Below, in pieces: positions 43,520-51,090 of a stretch of DNA of 64,000 nt. Made by a program: the position numbers and the translations under genes. Position 1 is the stretch's first letter. Each line of letters starts with the position of its first letter. The notes below the pieces were generated by a model that was not told where the DNA came from, did no database searches, and was given only the letters and a program-made list of their open reading frames with translations. The stretch is from Streptomyces indicus (lineage in GTDB: Bacteria > Actinomycetota > Actinomycetes > Streptomycetales > Streptomycetaceae): positions 62,001 through 126,000 of the forward strand of contig NZ_FNFF01000005.1 in NCBI RefSeq assembly GCF_900100315.1, read 5' to 3'.

Positions 43520-44229
43520 ACGGGCGGCTGCGGCCACGCCGGTGGTACGGGCAAAGGATCCGCGGTGAGTTCGCGGGCGGGAGTACGGCCCGCGAGCCAG
43601 CCGAGCAGCAGGTGCGAGGGGCCACGGACCACGGGGCCGCGCGCGGAGAGCTCCCAGCGCGCGGCGAGGTCCGGGGCCTCGACGGCTGTCAGCGGGAAGC
43701 CGTCCGCGCGCAGGGTGGCGAGGGTGTCCTCCAGGGCCCAACGGACGTACGAGGAGGGCCAGTCGGCGCTCTCGTATCCGAGACCGAGATCGGTGTGGTG
43801 GGTCTCCAGTTCCCGCAGGCAGCGCAGCAGCGTGTAGCGCGCCGGATGCCGCCAGCCGCCCGCCGAGGTCACCTCACGCTGCCAGGCCGCCGCGTCCAGG
43901 GAGCGCGCGAGCGCGAGGAACTGCCGTGCCTCGGCCCGCAGTTCACGCACGAGGTCGGGTCCCGGCTGCGCGGCCGTCTCCTCGACGGCCCGGCGGTACA
44001 CGGCCGAGCCGCTGTGCTCCTCCCCGGTCCCGTCGGTCGTCCCGGCGATCCGCAACAGCCGCACATAGGCCCCGAGCGCCTGCGCCACATGCGCGGCACC
44101 GAACGCTCGGGTCCAGCCGTCGAGCCGGGCGGGCGCCCGGAGTTCGGCCTCGTCCAGGGTGTCCACCGTGGCGACGAAGCGGTCGGCCGCGGCCTCCGCC
44201 AGCTCGATGGCCTCCGGGGTACTGATCAC
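43510..44229 (-). CDS. Maleylpyruvate isomerase/mycothiol-dependent-fold protein (TIGR03083-like)
   Basis: A 239-residue DinB_2/MDMPI-type protein. The N-terminal helix TPEAIELAEAAADRFVATVDTLDEAEL and DGWTRAFGAAHVAQALGAYVRLLR (about 42-65, His as metal ligand), then YTLLRCLRELETHHTDLGLGYES (about 131-153), give the family pattern. A C-terminal domain follows (LLGWLAGRTPARELT). The GTG start at 44229 follows GGAGGAG by 4 bp. It lies 34 bp downstream of the alpha/beta hydrolase gene in the same direction. Confidence 0.82.
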   Translation of the reverse strand: MISTPEAIELAEAAADRFVATVDTLDEAELRAPARLDGWTRAFGAAHVAQALGAYVRLLRIAGTTDGTGEEHSGSAVYRRAVEETAAQPGPDLVRELRAEARQFLALARSLDAAAWQREVTSAGGWRHPARYTLLRCLRELETHHTDLGLGYESADWPSSYVRWALEDTLATLRADGFPLTAVEAPDLAARWELSARGPVVRGPSHLLLGWLAGRTPARELTADPLPVPPAWPQPPVHP

Positions 44230-44263
44230 TCGGGCTCCTCCAGCAGCTCGCGAACGGGGACGG

Positions 44264-45103
44264 CTACGACAGGAAGTCCACCACAGTGGCGCTGAACGCA
44301 TCCGGGTCGTCCAGCCACGGGAAGTGCCCGGCGCCCGACTGCTCGGCGTAGGTGGCGTGGGGCAGGAGACGGGCGTACGCACGCACCACCGCGGGCGGCG
44401 CGCCAAGATCCACCTCTCCGGCGAGCAGCAGCACGGGGACGGGGAACGCGGCGAGTGCCGCGCGGGTGGCCTCGGGTGCGAAGGCGCCCTCGCCGGCGAA
44501 GACGGCGAAGGCCGCCCCGTTGCGCTCCACGGCTTCACGGGCGTGGTGGGCCCGGGCGGCCTCGTCCCAACTGCCGTAGCTGAAGGGGGCGATGGCCTCC
44601 CACTGCGCGGGGCCCGCCCGGCCTGCCGCGACGGCTTCGAAGGCGGTGTACGCCTCGTCGAACCACGGCTCGCCCCGGCGCAGGAGCACACAGGCGCGCC
44701 GGTCCGCGGCGCTCACCGGCAGGCCCACGGCGAGCACGCTCGGCGTCACGAGCAGCAGTCGCGCCACCCGGCCGGGGTGCCTCGTCGCGTACAGGACGGC
44801 GAGGTTCGCGCCCGCGCAGTGCCCGAGGAGGTCGAAGGTCTCCAGTCCCAGGTGCGCGCGGAGGGCCTCGACGTCGTCCACGAGCCGGTCGCAGCGGTAT
44901 GTGCCGGGGTCCTCGGGGGCCGCCGAGTCGCCGGTGCCGCGCAGGTCGAGGGTGATCACCTGGCGGTGCCGGGCGAGTCCGCCCAGATCGCCGAGGTAAG
45001 CGGCGGCCTGCATGCCGCCGGGCAGGCAGATCAGCGGTGGACCGCTGCCCTGCACGTGGAACGCGAGCCGGGTGCCGTCGTACGCGGTGAAGGTGGCAGT
45101 CAT
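44264..45103 (-). CDS. Alpha/beta hydrolase with cysteine nucleophile (GHCAG)
   Basis: A 279-residue alpha/beta hydrolase. FHVQGSGPPLICLPGGMQAA (about 15-34) and QVITLDLRGTGDSAAPED (about 48-65) are family-typical. The nucleophile elbow is DLLGHCAGANLAVLYA, with Cys96 where Ser is expected. The acid is probably in LLAGEVDLGAP and the His in SGAGHFPWLDD. GGGAGG precedes the ATG. It is followed by the MDMPI-like gene. The second Cys-elbow hydrolase of this window; the other is at 36374. Confidence 0.85.
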   Translation of the reverse strand: MTATFTAYDGTRLAFHVQGSGPPLICLPGGMQAAAYLGDLGGLARHRQVITLDLRGTGDSAAPEDPGTYRCDRLVDDVEALRAHLGLETFDLLGHCAGANLAVLYATRHPGRVARLLLVTPSVLAVGLPVSAADRRACVLLRRGEPWFDEAYTAFEAVAAGRAGPAQWEAIAPFSYGSWDEAARAHHAREAVERNGAAFAVFAGEGAFAPEATRAALAAFPVPVLLLAGEVDLGAPPAVVRAYARLLPHATYAEQSGAGHFPWLDDPDAFSATVVDFLS

Positions 45104-45195
45104 CACCTGCGAGCCTCCCAGCCGTGATCGACGAGGGCAAACGGGTTTCGCACCCGCTTCGCCATGCGCCCAAGCCCAGTCCCGCCGGGCCTGGT

Positions 45196-45969
45196 TCAGC
45201 GCACGACGACCGGCAGCAGCTCGGGCCGCTTGGCCACCCGGCCGTCGCCCGAGGACCTGCCGCGCAGCCGCCGCCCGAGCCACGGCCCGAGGAAGCCGGC
45301 CGCCCAGCGCACCTCCGCACGCCAGCCGCCCGCCGCTCCCGCCACCGGCGGCAGCGGATGCGTCCAGGCGTCGCTGCTGCCGGGCAGGGCGAGCGCGTGC
45401 GCCAGCGAAGCCGCGATCCGTTCGTGGCCCAGCGGACTGGCGTGCAGCCGGTCCGCGCTCCACAGTCGGGCATCGGTGACGACCTCGTGGCCGTAGGTCT
45501 CGACGAGGCTGACCCCGTACCGCGCGGCCGATTCCCGTATGCGCCGGTTGAGCGCGACCACGCGCCCGCTCAACGGCCGGGCCGCCGGGGCGATCCGGGC
45601 GATGTCCGGGAAGGTCACGGTCGCCACGCGGGCGCCCTGGGCGGTGAGCGCGGCGAACATGGCGTCCAGGTGGCCCGCCACCTCGTCGGCGTCGAACCTC
45701 GGCCGCAGCAGATCGTTGACCCCCGCCACCACCGTGGCCAGATCGGGTTCCAGGGCGAGGGCCGCGGCCAGCTGACCGGAGCGGACCTGCCCGGCCAGGC
45801 GCCCCCGTACGGCCAGATTGGCGTAGCGGAGGCCGGGGTTCGACTCCGCGAGCTGCTCGGCGAGCCGGTCCGCGAACCCGCGCAGGCCGGTCGTGTCGTC
45901 GCCGTCCCCGACGCCCTCGGTCTGGCTGTCGCCGAGCGCCACGTACCGCGCGTACATGATCCCGCTCAT
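45196..45969 (-). CDS. SGNH/GDSL-type esterase
   Basis: A 257-residue SGNH hydrolase without a signal peptide. Block I is YVALGDSQTEGVGDG (about 9-23), block II the Gly in LAVRGRLAGQVRSG, block III VVAGVNDLLRP (about 80-90), and block V DRLHASPLGHERIA (about 171-184, Asp/His). The ATG overlaps the PadR stop (ATGA), so it is translated from the PadR message. The last 55 residues form a basic extension beyond the fold. Confidence 0.9.
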   Translation of the reverse strand: MSGIMYARYVALGDSQTEGVGDGDDTTGLRGFADRLAEQLAESNPGLRYANLAVRGRLAGQVRSGQLAAALALEPDLATVVAGVNDLLRPRFDADEVAGHLDAMFAALTAQGARVATVTFPDIARIAPAARPLSGRVVALNRRIRESAARYGVSLVETYGHEVVTDARLWSADRLHASPLGHERIAASLAHALALPGSSDAWTHPLPPVAGAAGGWRAEVRWAAGFLGPWLGRRLRGRSSGDGRVAKRPELLPVVVR

Positions 45970-46538
45970 CGTCCCCGTTCCTTCTCGCCACTGCGCGTTT
46001 CGAGGATCCCCGCGATGCGCTCGCACCACTGGAGATAGCCCCGCTCGAAGACCAGCCCGCCCAGGCAGGTCAGATACGGGCCGACCCGCTCGCCCTCGCG
46101 CAGGAACTCCTCCTCGACGCGTCCGCCGCGGAGCTTGACCAGCAGCTTCTCGAAGAGCTCGATCTTGGCCCGGGCGAAGTCCGCCCGCTCGCGCAGCTGG
46201 GCGATGACCGGCCCGGTGTCGACGAGGTCGCTCGACTGCACCTTGACCGCGAGGTCGTCGCGGAGCATCGAGGGCTTGGCGGAGGAGGCCGCGAAGCGCT
46301 CCAGCTCGGCCAGTCCCTCGTCGGTGACCTTGAACAGGCGCTTGTTGGGGCGGGTCTCCTGCACCACCTCGCGCCCGGCGACAAGACCGTCCGCCTCCAG
46401 CCTGGCCAGCTCGGCGTAGAGCTGCTGGGGCAGGGCGTGCCAGAAGTTGGCCACGCCCAGGTCGAAGGACTTCGCCAGCTGGTAGCCGCTCAGCTCCTCG
46501 TCGAGCAGGGCCGCGAGCACCGCATGCCGCAGGGCCAT
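45966..46538 (-). CDS. PadR-family transcriptional regulator
   Basis: A 190-residue regulator with an N-terminal winged helix (RHAVLAALLDEELSGYQLAKSFD, FWHALPQQLYAELARLEADGLV, PNKRLFKVTDEGLAELERF) and a C-terminal dimerisation coiled coil (FARAKIELFEKLLVKLRGG). It is coupled to the SGNH esterase and divergent from the NTF2-like gene. The operator candidate is TACTCA/TGAGTA at 46596-46629. Confidence 0.92.
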   Translation of the reverse strand: MALRHAVLAALLDEELSGYQLAKSFDLGVANFWHALPQQLYAELARLEADGLVAGREVVQETRPNKRLFKVTDEGLAELERFAASSAKPSMLRDDLAVKVQSSDLVDTGPVIAQLRERADFARAKIELFEKLLVKLRGGRVEEEFLREGERVGPYLTCLGGLVFERGYLQWCERIAGILETRSGEKERGR

Positions 46539-46595
46539 CGCGTCTCTCCCTCTGTTGTCGCCGCTTCCCTCTGTTGCTGTCGCCGTCTCTCATGA

Positions 46596-46629
46596 TACTC
46601 AAGAATCTGACTATTCATATACGTGAGTA
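46596..46629. promoter_or_regulatory. Putative PadR operator
   Basis: TACTCA (46596-46601) and TGAGTA (46624-46629) are inverted arms in the only AT-rich stretch of the PadR/NTF2 divergent region. Confidence 0.5.
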
Positions 46630-46663
46630 GCAAGCGTGCGAGGCATCCAGCATGGAGGTTCTG

Positions 46664-47101
46664 ATGGCTCAGTCGGCCCCGTTCCGCGCCGCCGTCGAGG
46701 CAGGCGATCTCGCAGCCCTGGAAGGGCTGTTCACCGAGGACATCCGGATGTACAGCCCGGTCAAGTTCCGGCCGTTCGAGGGCAGGGAGATGGTGCTCGG
46801 CCTGTTCGGCGTGCTGCTGCGCACGTTCGAAGACTTCCACTACGTCGGCGAGCTGGCCGGTGAGGTGCGGACCAACACCGAAGACGAGGCCGCCCCGACC
46901 GAGGCCCTGCTCTTCCGCACGGTGGTGGACGGCAAGCAGGTGCACGGCATGGACCTGCTGCACTTCGACGAGGACGGCAGGATCAAGGAGTTCACGGTGA
47001 TGGTGCGGCCGCAGTCGGCGGCGCAGGCCGTGCAGCAGGCGGTGTACGCGGGGCTGGTGGAGGCGGGGCTCGCCCCCGCGCCCGCTGCCGCCGAGGGCTG
47101 A
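46664..47101 (+). CDS. SnoaL/NTF2-like protein
   Basis: A 145-residue protein with the cystatin/NTF2 cone fold: FRAAVEAGDLAALEGLFTEDIRMYSPVKFRPFEG (about 6-39), LLRTFEDFHYVGELAGE, and LLHFDEDGRIKEFTVMVRP near the end. Members are isomerases, hydratases or ligand carriers. Start ATG 46664 follows GGAGG; the ATG 12 bp earlier sits on that ribosome binding site. Probably controlled by the divergent PadR. Confidence 0.85.
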   Translation: MAQSAPFRAAVEAGDLAALEGLFTEDIRMYSPVKFRPFEGREMVLGLFGVLLRTFEDFHYVGELAGEVRTNTEDEAAPTEALLFRTVVDGKQVHGMDLLHFDEDGRIKEFTVMVRPQSAAQAVQQAVYAGLVEAGLAPAPAAAEG

Positions 47102-47135
47102 GCGGACCCGCCGGTGCCGTGCGGAGGCCGGGCCG

Positions 47136-47141
47136 TAGGAT
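47136..47141 (+). promoter_or_regulatory. Leaderless -10 box of the VanJ-like gene
   Basis: TAGGAT ends 6 nt before ATG 47148 with no Shine-Dalgarno sequence. Confidence 0.55.
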
Positions 47142-47147
47142 CGCGCG

Positions 47148-48116
47148 ATGGATTCCAGCGTCATAGCGCGCGCCCGCCGGATCGACTGGCGCGCCCTGGT
47201 ACGCCGTCCGGCCCGGCTCACGACCGTGCTCGCCCTGCTGTGCCTGGTCGCAGCGGTCGTGATCGCCTCGCCTGCGGTGGTGCCCAACGCCGGGCCGCGG
47301 CTGGGAAGTCTCACCGAGACCTTCCGGCCGTGGCTCGGTCTCGTGGTGCCGCTCGTCCTTCTGGTCGCACTGCTGCGGCGCTCGCTCGCGACAGCCCTCG
47401 CGGCCCTGGTCCCGGCCGTGGTGTGGCTGGGGGTCTTCGCGGGCTCGCCCGACGAGGAGGCGTACGACATCGAGGTCGTCCAGCACAACGTGAGCGACAC
47501 GCACCCTGATCCCGCACGGGTGGCACGGCAACTCCTCGACCGGAACGCGGCGTTGATCGCCTTGCAGGAGGTGACCCCACAGGCGCGCGAGGAGTTCCGC
47601 GCCGTCCTCGAGACCACCTATCCGCATCACGCCCACGTGGGCACGGTCGACCTGTGGTCGCAGTACCCGCTGGACGAGGTGCGCCGCGTGGACATCCGCC
47701 CGCCCTCGATCCCCGCGGGCTGGGAGCGCGGGCTGCGGGCCACGGTCCGGCTGCCGCAGGGCGAGACGGCGGTGTACGTGGCGCATCTGCCCTCGGTGCG
47801 CTTCCGCGTCACCGGGTTCGGTACGGACGCGCGGGACGCGAGCGCCGGCCTGCTCGCGGACGCACTCGCCGCCGAGCGCCTCGACCGGGTGCTGCTGCTC
47901 GGCGACCTCAACAGCACGACGGACGACCGCGGGCTCGATCCCGTGCTGCGTCAACTGGACGCCCCCGAGGAGCGGTTCGCGTTCAGCTGGCCGAGCTCGC
48001 TGCCCGTGGCGCGAATCGACCAGGTGCTCGCCCGCGGCGGCCGCGTGGTCGACGTGCGGACGCTGCCGGACACCGGGAGCGACCATCTGCCGGTCGAGGC
48101 CCGGATCAGGTTCTGA
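47148..48116 (+). CDS. VanJ-like membrane endonuclease/exonuclease/phosphatase-fold protein
   Basis: A 322-residue protein. Three N-terminal membrane spans (LTTVLALLCLVAAVVIA, WLGLVVPLVLLVALL, LAALVPAVVWLGVFAG) are followed by an exported EEP domain. Its catalytic residues appear in VVQHNVSDT, ALIALQEVTPQA (about 139-150, Glu), VLLLGDLNSTTDD (about 251-263, Asp-Asn) and TGSDHLPVEARIRF (Asp-His). The layout is that of VanJ/StaP, which confer teicoplanin-type resistance, probably by acting on undecaprenyl pyrophosphate. No other glycopeptide-resistance genes are nearby. Confidence 0.85.
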   Translation: MDSSVIARARRIDWRALVRRPARLTTVLALLCLVAAVVIASPAVVPNAGPRLGSLTETFRPWLGLVVPLVLLVALLRRSLATALAALVPAVVWLGVFAGSPDEEAYDIEVVQHNVSDTHPDPARVARQLLDRNAALIALQEVTPQAREEFRAVLETTYPHHAHVGTVDLWSQYPLDEVRRVDIRPPSIPAGWERGLRATVRLPQGETAVYVAHLPSVRFRVTGFGTDARDASAGLLADALAAERLDRVLLLGDLNSTTDDRGLDPVLRQLDAPEERFAFSWPSSLPVARIDQVLARGGRVVDVRTLPDTGSDHLPVEARIRF

Positions 48117-48146
48117 GCCCGAGCTCGGTCGGGGGGCGTCGGCCGG

Positions 48147-48677
48147 TCAGCCGTGCCGCAACGGCGTCAGCTGCTCGATGTCGTAACGCGCCCGCAGCTC
48201 CGCGATCGCCGCGTCGTCCACCGGGCCGCCGGAGCGCAGGAGTTCGAGCAGCTCCTCGAAGTAGCGCTCGTGGTCGGGCGGTGGCGACGCCTGAAAAAAC
48301 ATCTTCGCGGGCGTGTCCGTGCGGTTGGCGAAGGCGTGCGGACAGCCCGGCGGCACCACGATGACGGTGCCGGCCGTCGCGCGGACAGTGCCGGCGCCGC
48401 TGAGCGAGCGCCACTCGCGCCAGTCGTCGCGCGTACGGACCCGCGGTTCGAAGGCGAGCACGTCGAGCTCGCCTTCGAGCACGTAGAAGAGCTCCTCGCT
48501 GCGGGTGTGCACATGGGCGCCGACGTCGAAGCCGGGCGGCACCACGACCTCGAAGCTGGAGGCGACGCTGGAGTGCTCGCCGGTGACCTTGAACGTGACC
48601 TCGTGCGCGGGCACTTGCAGGGTGCGCCCCTCGCCCGCGGGTACGTGCAGCCCTTCCCGGGGGATCGCCGCCGTCAC
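48147..48677 (-). CDS. Cupin monooxygenase (MomA-like, THN to flaviolin)
   Basis: A 176-residue single-domain cupin. FEVVVPPGFDVGAHVHTRSEELFYVLEGELDVLAFE (about 43-78) holds the HxH and Glu metal ligands. GTVIVVPPGCPHAFANRTDTPAKMFFQASPP (about 103-133) is the second cupin motif. It is the third gene of the rppA operon, coupled to the P450 by GTGA overlap. In Streptomyces antibioticus the cupin MomA oxidises tetrahydroxynaphthalene to flaviolin. Location and fold make that the best guess here. Confidence 0.85.
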   Translation of the reverse strand: MTAAIPREGLHVPAGEGRTLQVPAHEVTFKVTGEHSSVASSFEVVVPPGFDVGAHVHTRSEELFYVLEGELDVLAFEPRVRTRDDWREWRSLSGAGTVRATAGTVIVVPPGCPHAFANRTDTPAKMFFQASPPPDHERYFEELLELLRSGGPVDDAAIAELRARYDIEQLTPLRHG

Positions 48678-49918
48678 CAGGTCACCGGCAATCCCTCGGG
48701 CCCGCGGATCAACGCGCCGGGCCGCCACCGCAGTTCGTCCTCCGGCACCGCCAGTCTCAGGTCCGGGAGACGGTCGAGCAGGGTGCCGACCAGCAGCTCG
48801 GACTCCAGGCGGGCGAGCATGCCGCCCACGCAGTAGTGCGGGCCGTGCCCGAAGGCGACATGCGGGTTGGGCGAGCGGGTGAAGTCGATGGTGTCGGGGT
48901 CGGGGAAGACCTCCGGGTCGCGGTTCGCGGCGAGATACGAGACGTACACCGCGTCCCCGGCCGCGATCCGCACGCCGCGGATCTCCATGTCCTCCATGGC
49001 GATCCGGGACAGGCCGACGGAGTTGCGGTGCGGGATGTAGCGCAGCAGCTCGTCGATGGCGGCGGGGCGCAGGTCCCGGTCCGTACGCAGCCGGTCTGCC
49101 AGCTCGGGCCGGGTGAGCAGGAGGTAGAGCATGTTGCCGGTGTTGTTGGTGACGGCTTCGCCGCCGATCTGGATGAGCAGCGCGAGGCCCACCGCCTCGG
49201 TGGCGCTCACCTCGCCGCGCGCGACGGCGGCCGCGAGCAGGCCGAGCACGTCCTCGCCCTCGGGCTGCGTCCGCAGCCGTTCGGCGAAGTAGCCGCACAT
49301 GGCGCGCTTGGCCTCCTCGCTGCGCTCGGCGCCTTCGGCGGAGGACAGGATGCGCACCGTCCACGCGTGCATGCGCGGCCGGTCGGCCTCGGGCACGCCC
49401 ATGACCTCGCACACCACGGCCAGCGGGAACGGGGCGAGGACCTGCTCGGTGAGGTCGGCGGGCGGGCCCTGCGCGACGAGCCGGTCGACGAGCTCGTCCA
49501 GCATGGCCTGGGCGCGTTCGCGCAGGCGCTCCACGCCCCTGGAGGTGAAGGCGGGGGCGACGGCGCGGCGCAGCGTGGTGTGGTGCGGCGGGTCCTGGAC
49601 GCCGACGGCTTCCTTGCTGGGGATGAAGTGCGGCGCGAGCCGGGTCACGTCGCGCTCCATCACGGCGGCGCGGCTGAAGCGCGGGTCGTTGGTGAACGCC
49701 TTCACGTCGTCGTGGCGCGTCAGCAGCCAGGCCCAGCCCTCGCCGTGCGGCAGCCTGATCCGCGTGACCGGTCCCTCCTGCATCAACTCGGCCAGGACCG
49801 GGTCGAATTCGGTGCCTTTGAGCTCGGGGGCGGGCCAGTCCCGTACGGGAGGAAGCCCGTCCCCTGTTGCAGCGGCCTCCGCTCCGGAGGACGCGGGCAG
49901 TCCGGCGACCGTGGTCAT
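48674..49918 (-). CDS. Cytochrome P450, CYP158A2-like (flaviolin coupling)
   Basis: A 414-residue soluble P450. The heme ligand is in FGHGPHYCVGGMLA (about 347-360), the ExxR motif in DELLRYIPHR (about 282-291), and the I-helix reads IQIGGEAVTNNTGN. The conserved acid-alcohol Thr is replaced by Ala (GGEA), as described for CYP158A2. That enzyme dimerises flaviolin to biflaviolin. The ATG overlaps the rppA stop (ATGA). Product: a polymerised brown or red pigment that protects against UV. Confidence 0.92.
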   Translation of the reverse strand: MTTVAGLPASSGAEAAATGDGLPPVRDWPAPELKGTEFDPVLAELMQEGPVTRIRLPHGEGWAWLLTRHDDVKAFTNDPRFSRAAVMERDVTRLAPHFIPSKEAVGVQDPPHHTTLRRAVAPAFTSRGVERLRERAQAMLDELVDRLVAQGPPADLTEQVLAPFPLAVVCEVMGVPEADRPRMHAWTVRILSSAEGAERSEEAKRAMCGYFAERLRTQPEGEDVLGLLAAAVARGEVSATEAVGLALLIQIGGEAVTNNTGNMLYLLLTRPELADRLRTDRDLRPAAIDELLRYIPHRNSVGLSRIAMEDMEIRGVRIAAGDAVYVSYLAANRDPEVFPDPDTIDFTRSPNPHVAFGHGPHYCVGGMLARLESELLVGTLLDRLPDLRLAVPEDELRWRPGALIRGPEGLPVTW

Positions 49919-50961
49919 CGCGACCACCGGCCGAGGGACATCTCCGCGGTGATGCCGGGGCCGAAGCCGGCCAGCATGCCGGTGGCCGCGTCGTGCGGGC
50001 CGCCCTCCTCGAAGAGCCGGCGCAGCGCGTCCAGGACGACGGCGCTGGCGATGTTGCCGTACTCGGTGAGGGTGGCCCGGCTGAAGCGGAAGGCCTCGGG
50101 GGCGACGCCGAGGAACTTGCTGAGGTCGTCGAGGATGCGCGGGCCGCCGGCGTGGATGATGTAGAAGTCCAACTGGGCTGCGTCCCAGCCGTGTTGGCCG
50201 GCGATCTCCTTGAGCGCGGGCGCGAGCGGCTCCATGGTGCCGGGCACGCGCTTGTCGAGCTGGAAGTGGAAGCCGGTGGCGCGGACCTGGTACGAGATCC
50301 AGTCCTCGGTGTCCGGCACGAGGTAGGAGGCGTTGCGCTCCAGGGTGATGCCGGTGCCTCCGGTGCCGCGGACCACGGCGGCCGCGATGCCGTCGCCGAA
50401 GAGTCCGTTGGAGAGCAGGTTGCCGATGCCCAGGTCGGTGGGCTGGTAGCACAGGGAGCAGAACTCGCAGGACACGATCAGCGCGTTGGCCTGCGGATAC
50501 GCCGTGCAGAAGTCGTGGGCCCGGTTGACGGCGGCACCGCCCGCGGCGCAGCCGAGCTGGGCGATGGGGATCTGCCGGGTGTCGCTGCGGAACTCCATGC
50601 GGTTGATCAGCCAGGCCGTGAGCGACGGCATCATGAAGCCGGTGCAGGACACGTAGATGATCACGTCGATGTCCTGGGCGCGGAGTTCGGCGTCCGCGAG
50701 CGCCCTGCGTATGACCTCCGGCACGCGCCGCTTGGCCTCGGCCTCGTAGACGGCGTTGCGGGTCTCGAACCCGGGGTGGCGCAGCGTCTCCTCGATCGGC
50801 TGGACGATGTGCCGTTCCTTGACCCCGGTGTTCTCTATCAGGCGCAGCGCGAGATCGAGTTGGGCGTGGTCGGCATGGAGCTCGCGGGCCAGATCGAGGG
50901 TCTGCTCCATGGTGATCACATGCTCGGGTACGGAGACCGCCGGTCTGCAGATCGTCGCCAT
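49915..50961 (-). CDS. rppA: Type III polyketide synthase, 1,3,6,8-tetrahydroxynaphthalene synthase
   Basis: A 348-residue chalcone synthase-fold enzyme that condenses five malonyl-CoA units into THN. The catalytic triad falls on the published RppA positions: Cys138 (IPIAQLGCAAGG), His270 (FYIIHAGGPRILD) and Asn303 (TLTEYGNIASA). The C-terminal GFGPGITAEMSL is the usual loop. An AAGGG lies before the ATG. It heads a three-gene operon with overlapping starts (rppA, P450, cupin) and is divergent from the sulfatase gene. Confidence 0.97.
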   Translation of the reverse strand: MATICRPAVSVPEHVITMEQTLDLARELHADHAQLDLALRLIENTGVKERHIVQPIEETLRHPGFETRNAVYEAEAKRRVPEVIRRALADAELRAQDIDVIIYVSCTGFMMPSLTAWLINRMEFRSDTRQIPIAQLGCAAGGAAVNRAHDFCTAYPQANALIVSCEFCSLCYQPTDLGIGNLLSNGLFGDGIAAAVVRGTGGTGITLERNASYLVPDTEDWISYQVRATGFHFQLDKRVPGTMEPLAPALKEIAGQHGWDAAQLDFYIIHAGGPRILDDLSKFLGVAPEAFRFSRATLTEYGNIASAVVLDALRRLFEEGGPHDAATGMLAGFGPGITAEMSLGRWSR

Positions 50962-51025
50962 GGGGAGGGACCCTTCTGTGTCGCCGAGGTGCGCGAGATG
51001 CGTGCACTCACCATCCCCCCGGGAC

Positions 51026-51060
51026 CCGGTGCGGCCCCCAGTTCAACTGGGCCGAACCGG
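51026..51060. promoter_or_regulatory. 35-bp nested dyad in the rppA/sulfatase divergent promoter
   Basis: Inner palindrome CCCAGTT-C-AACTGGG (51037-51051). Outer pairs CCGGT/ACCGG (51026-51030, 51056-51060) and CGGC/GCCG (51032-51035, 51051-51054) share nearly the same centre. A good candidate for an operator that controls both directions. Confidence 0.6.
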
Positions 51061-51090
51061 TGACGCACACGCCGGGCCGTGGCTCTTGTC

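Noticed and set aside
47148..48116. Glycopeptide-resistance cluster
   Set aside because: The VanJ-like gene is alone, with no vanH, vanA, vanX, vanR or vanS nearby.
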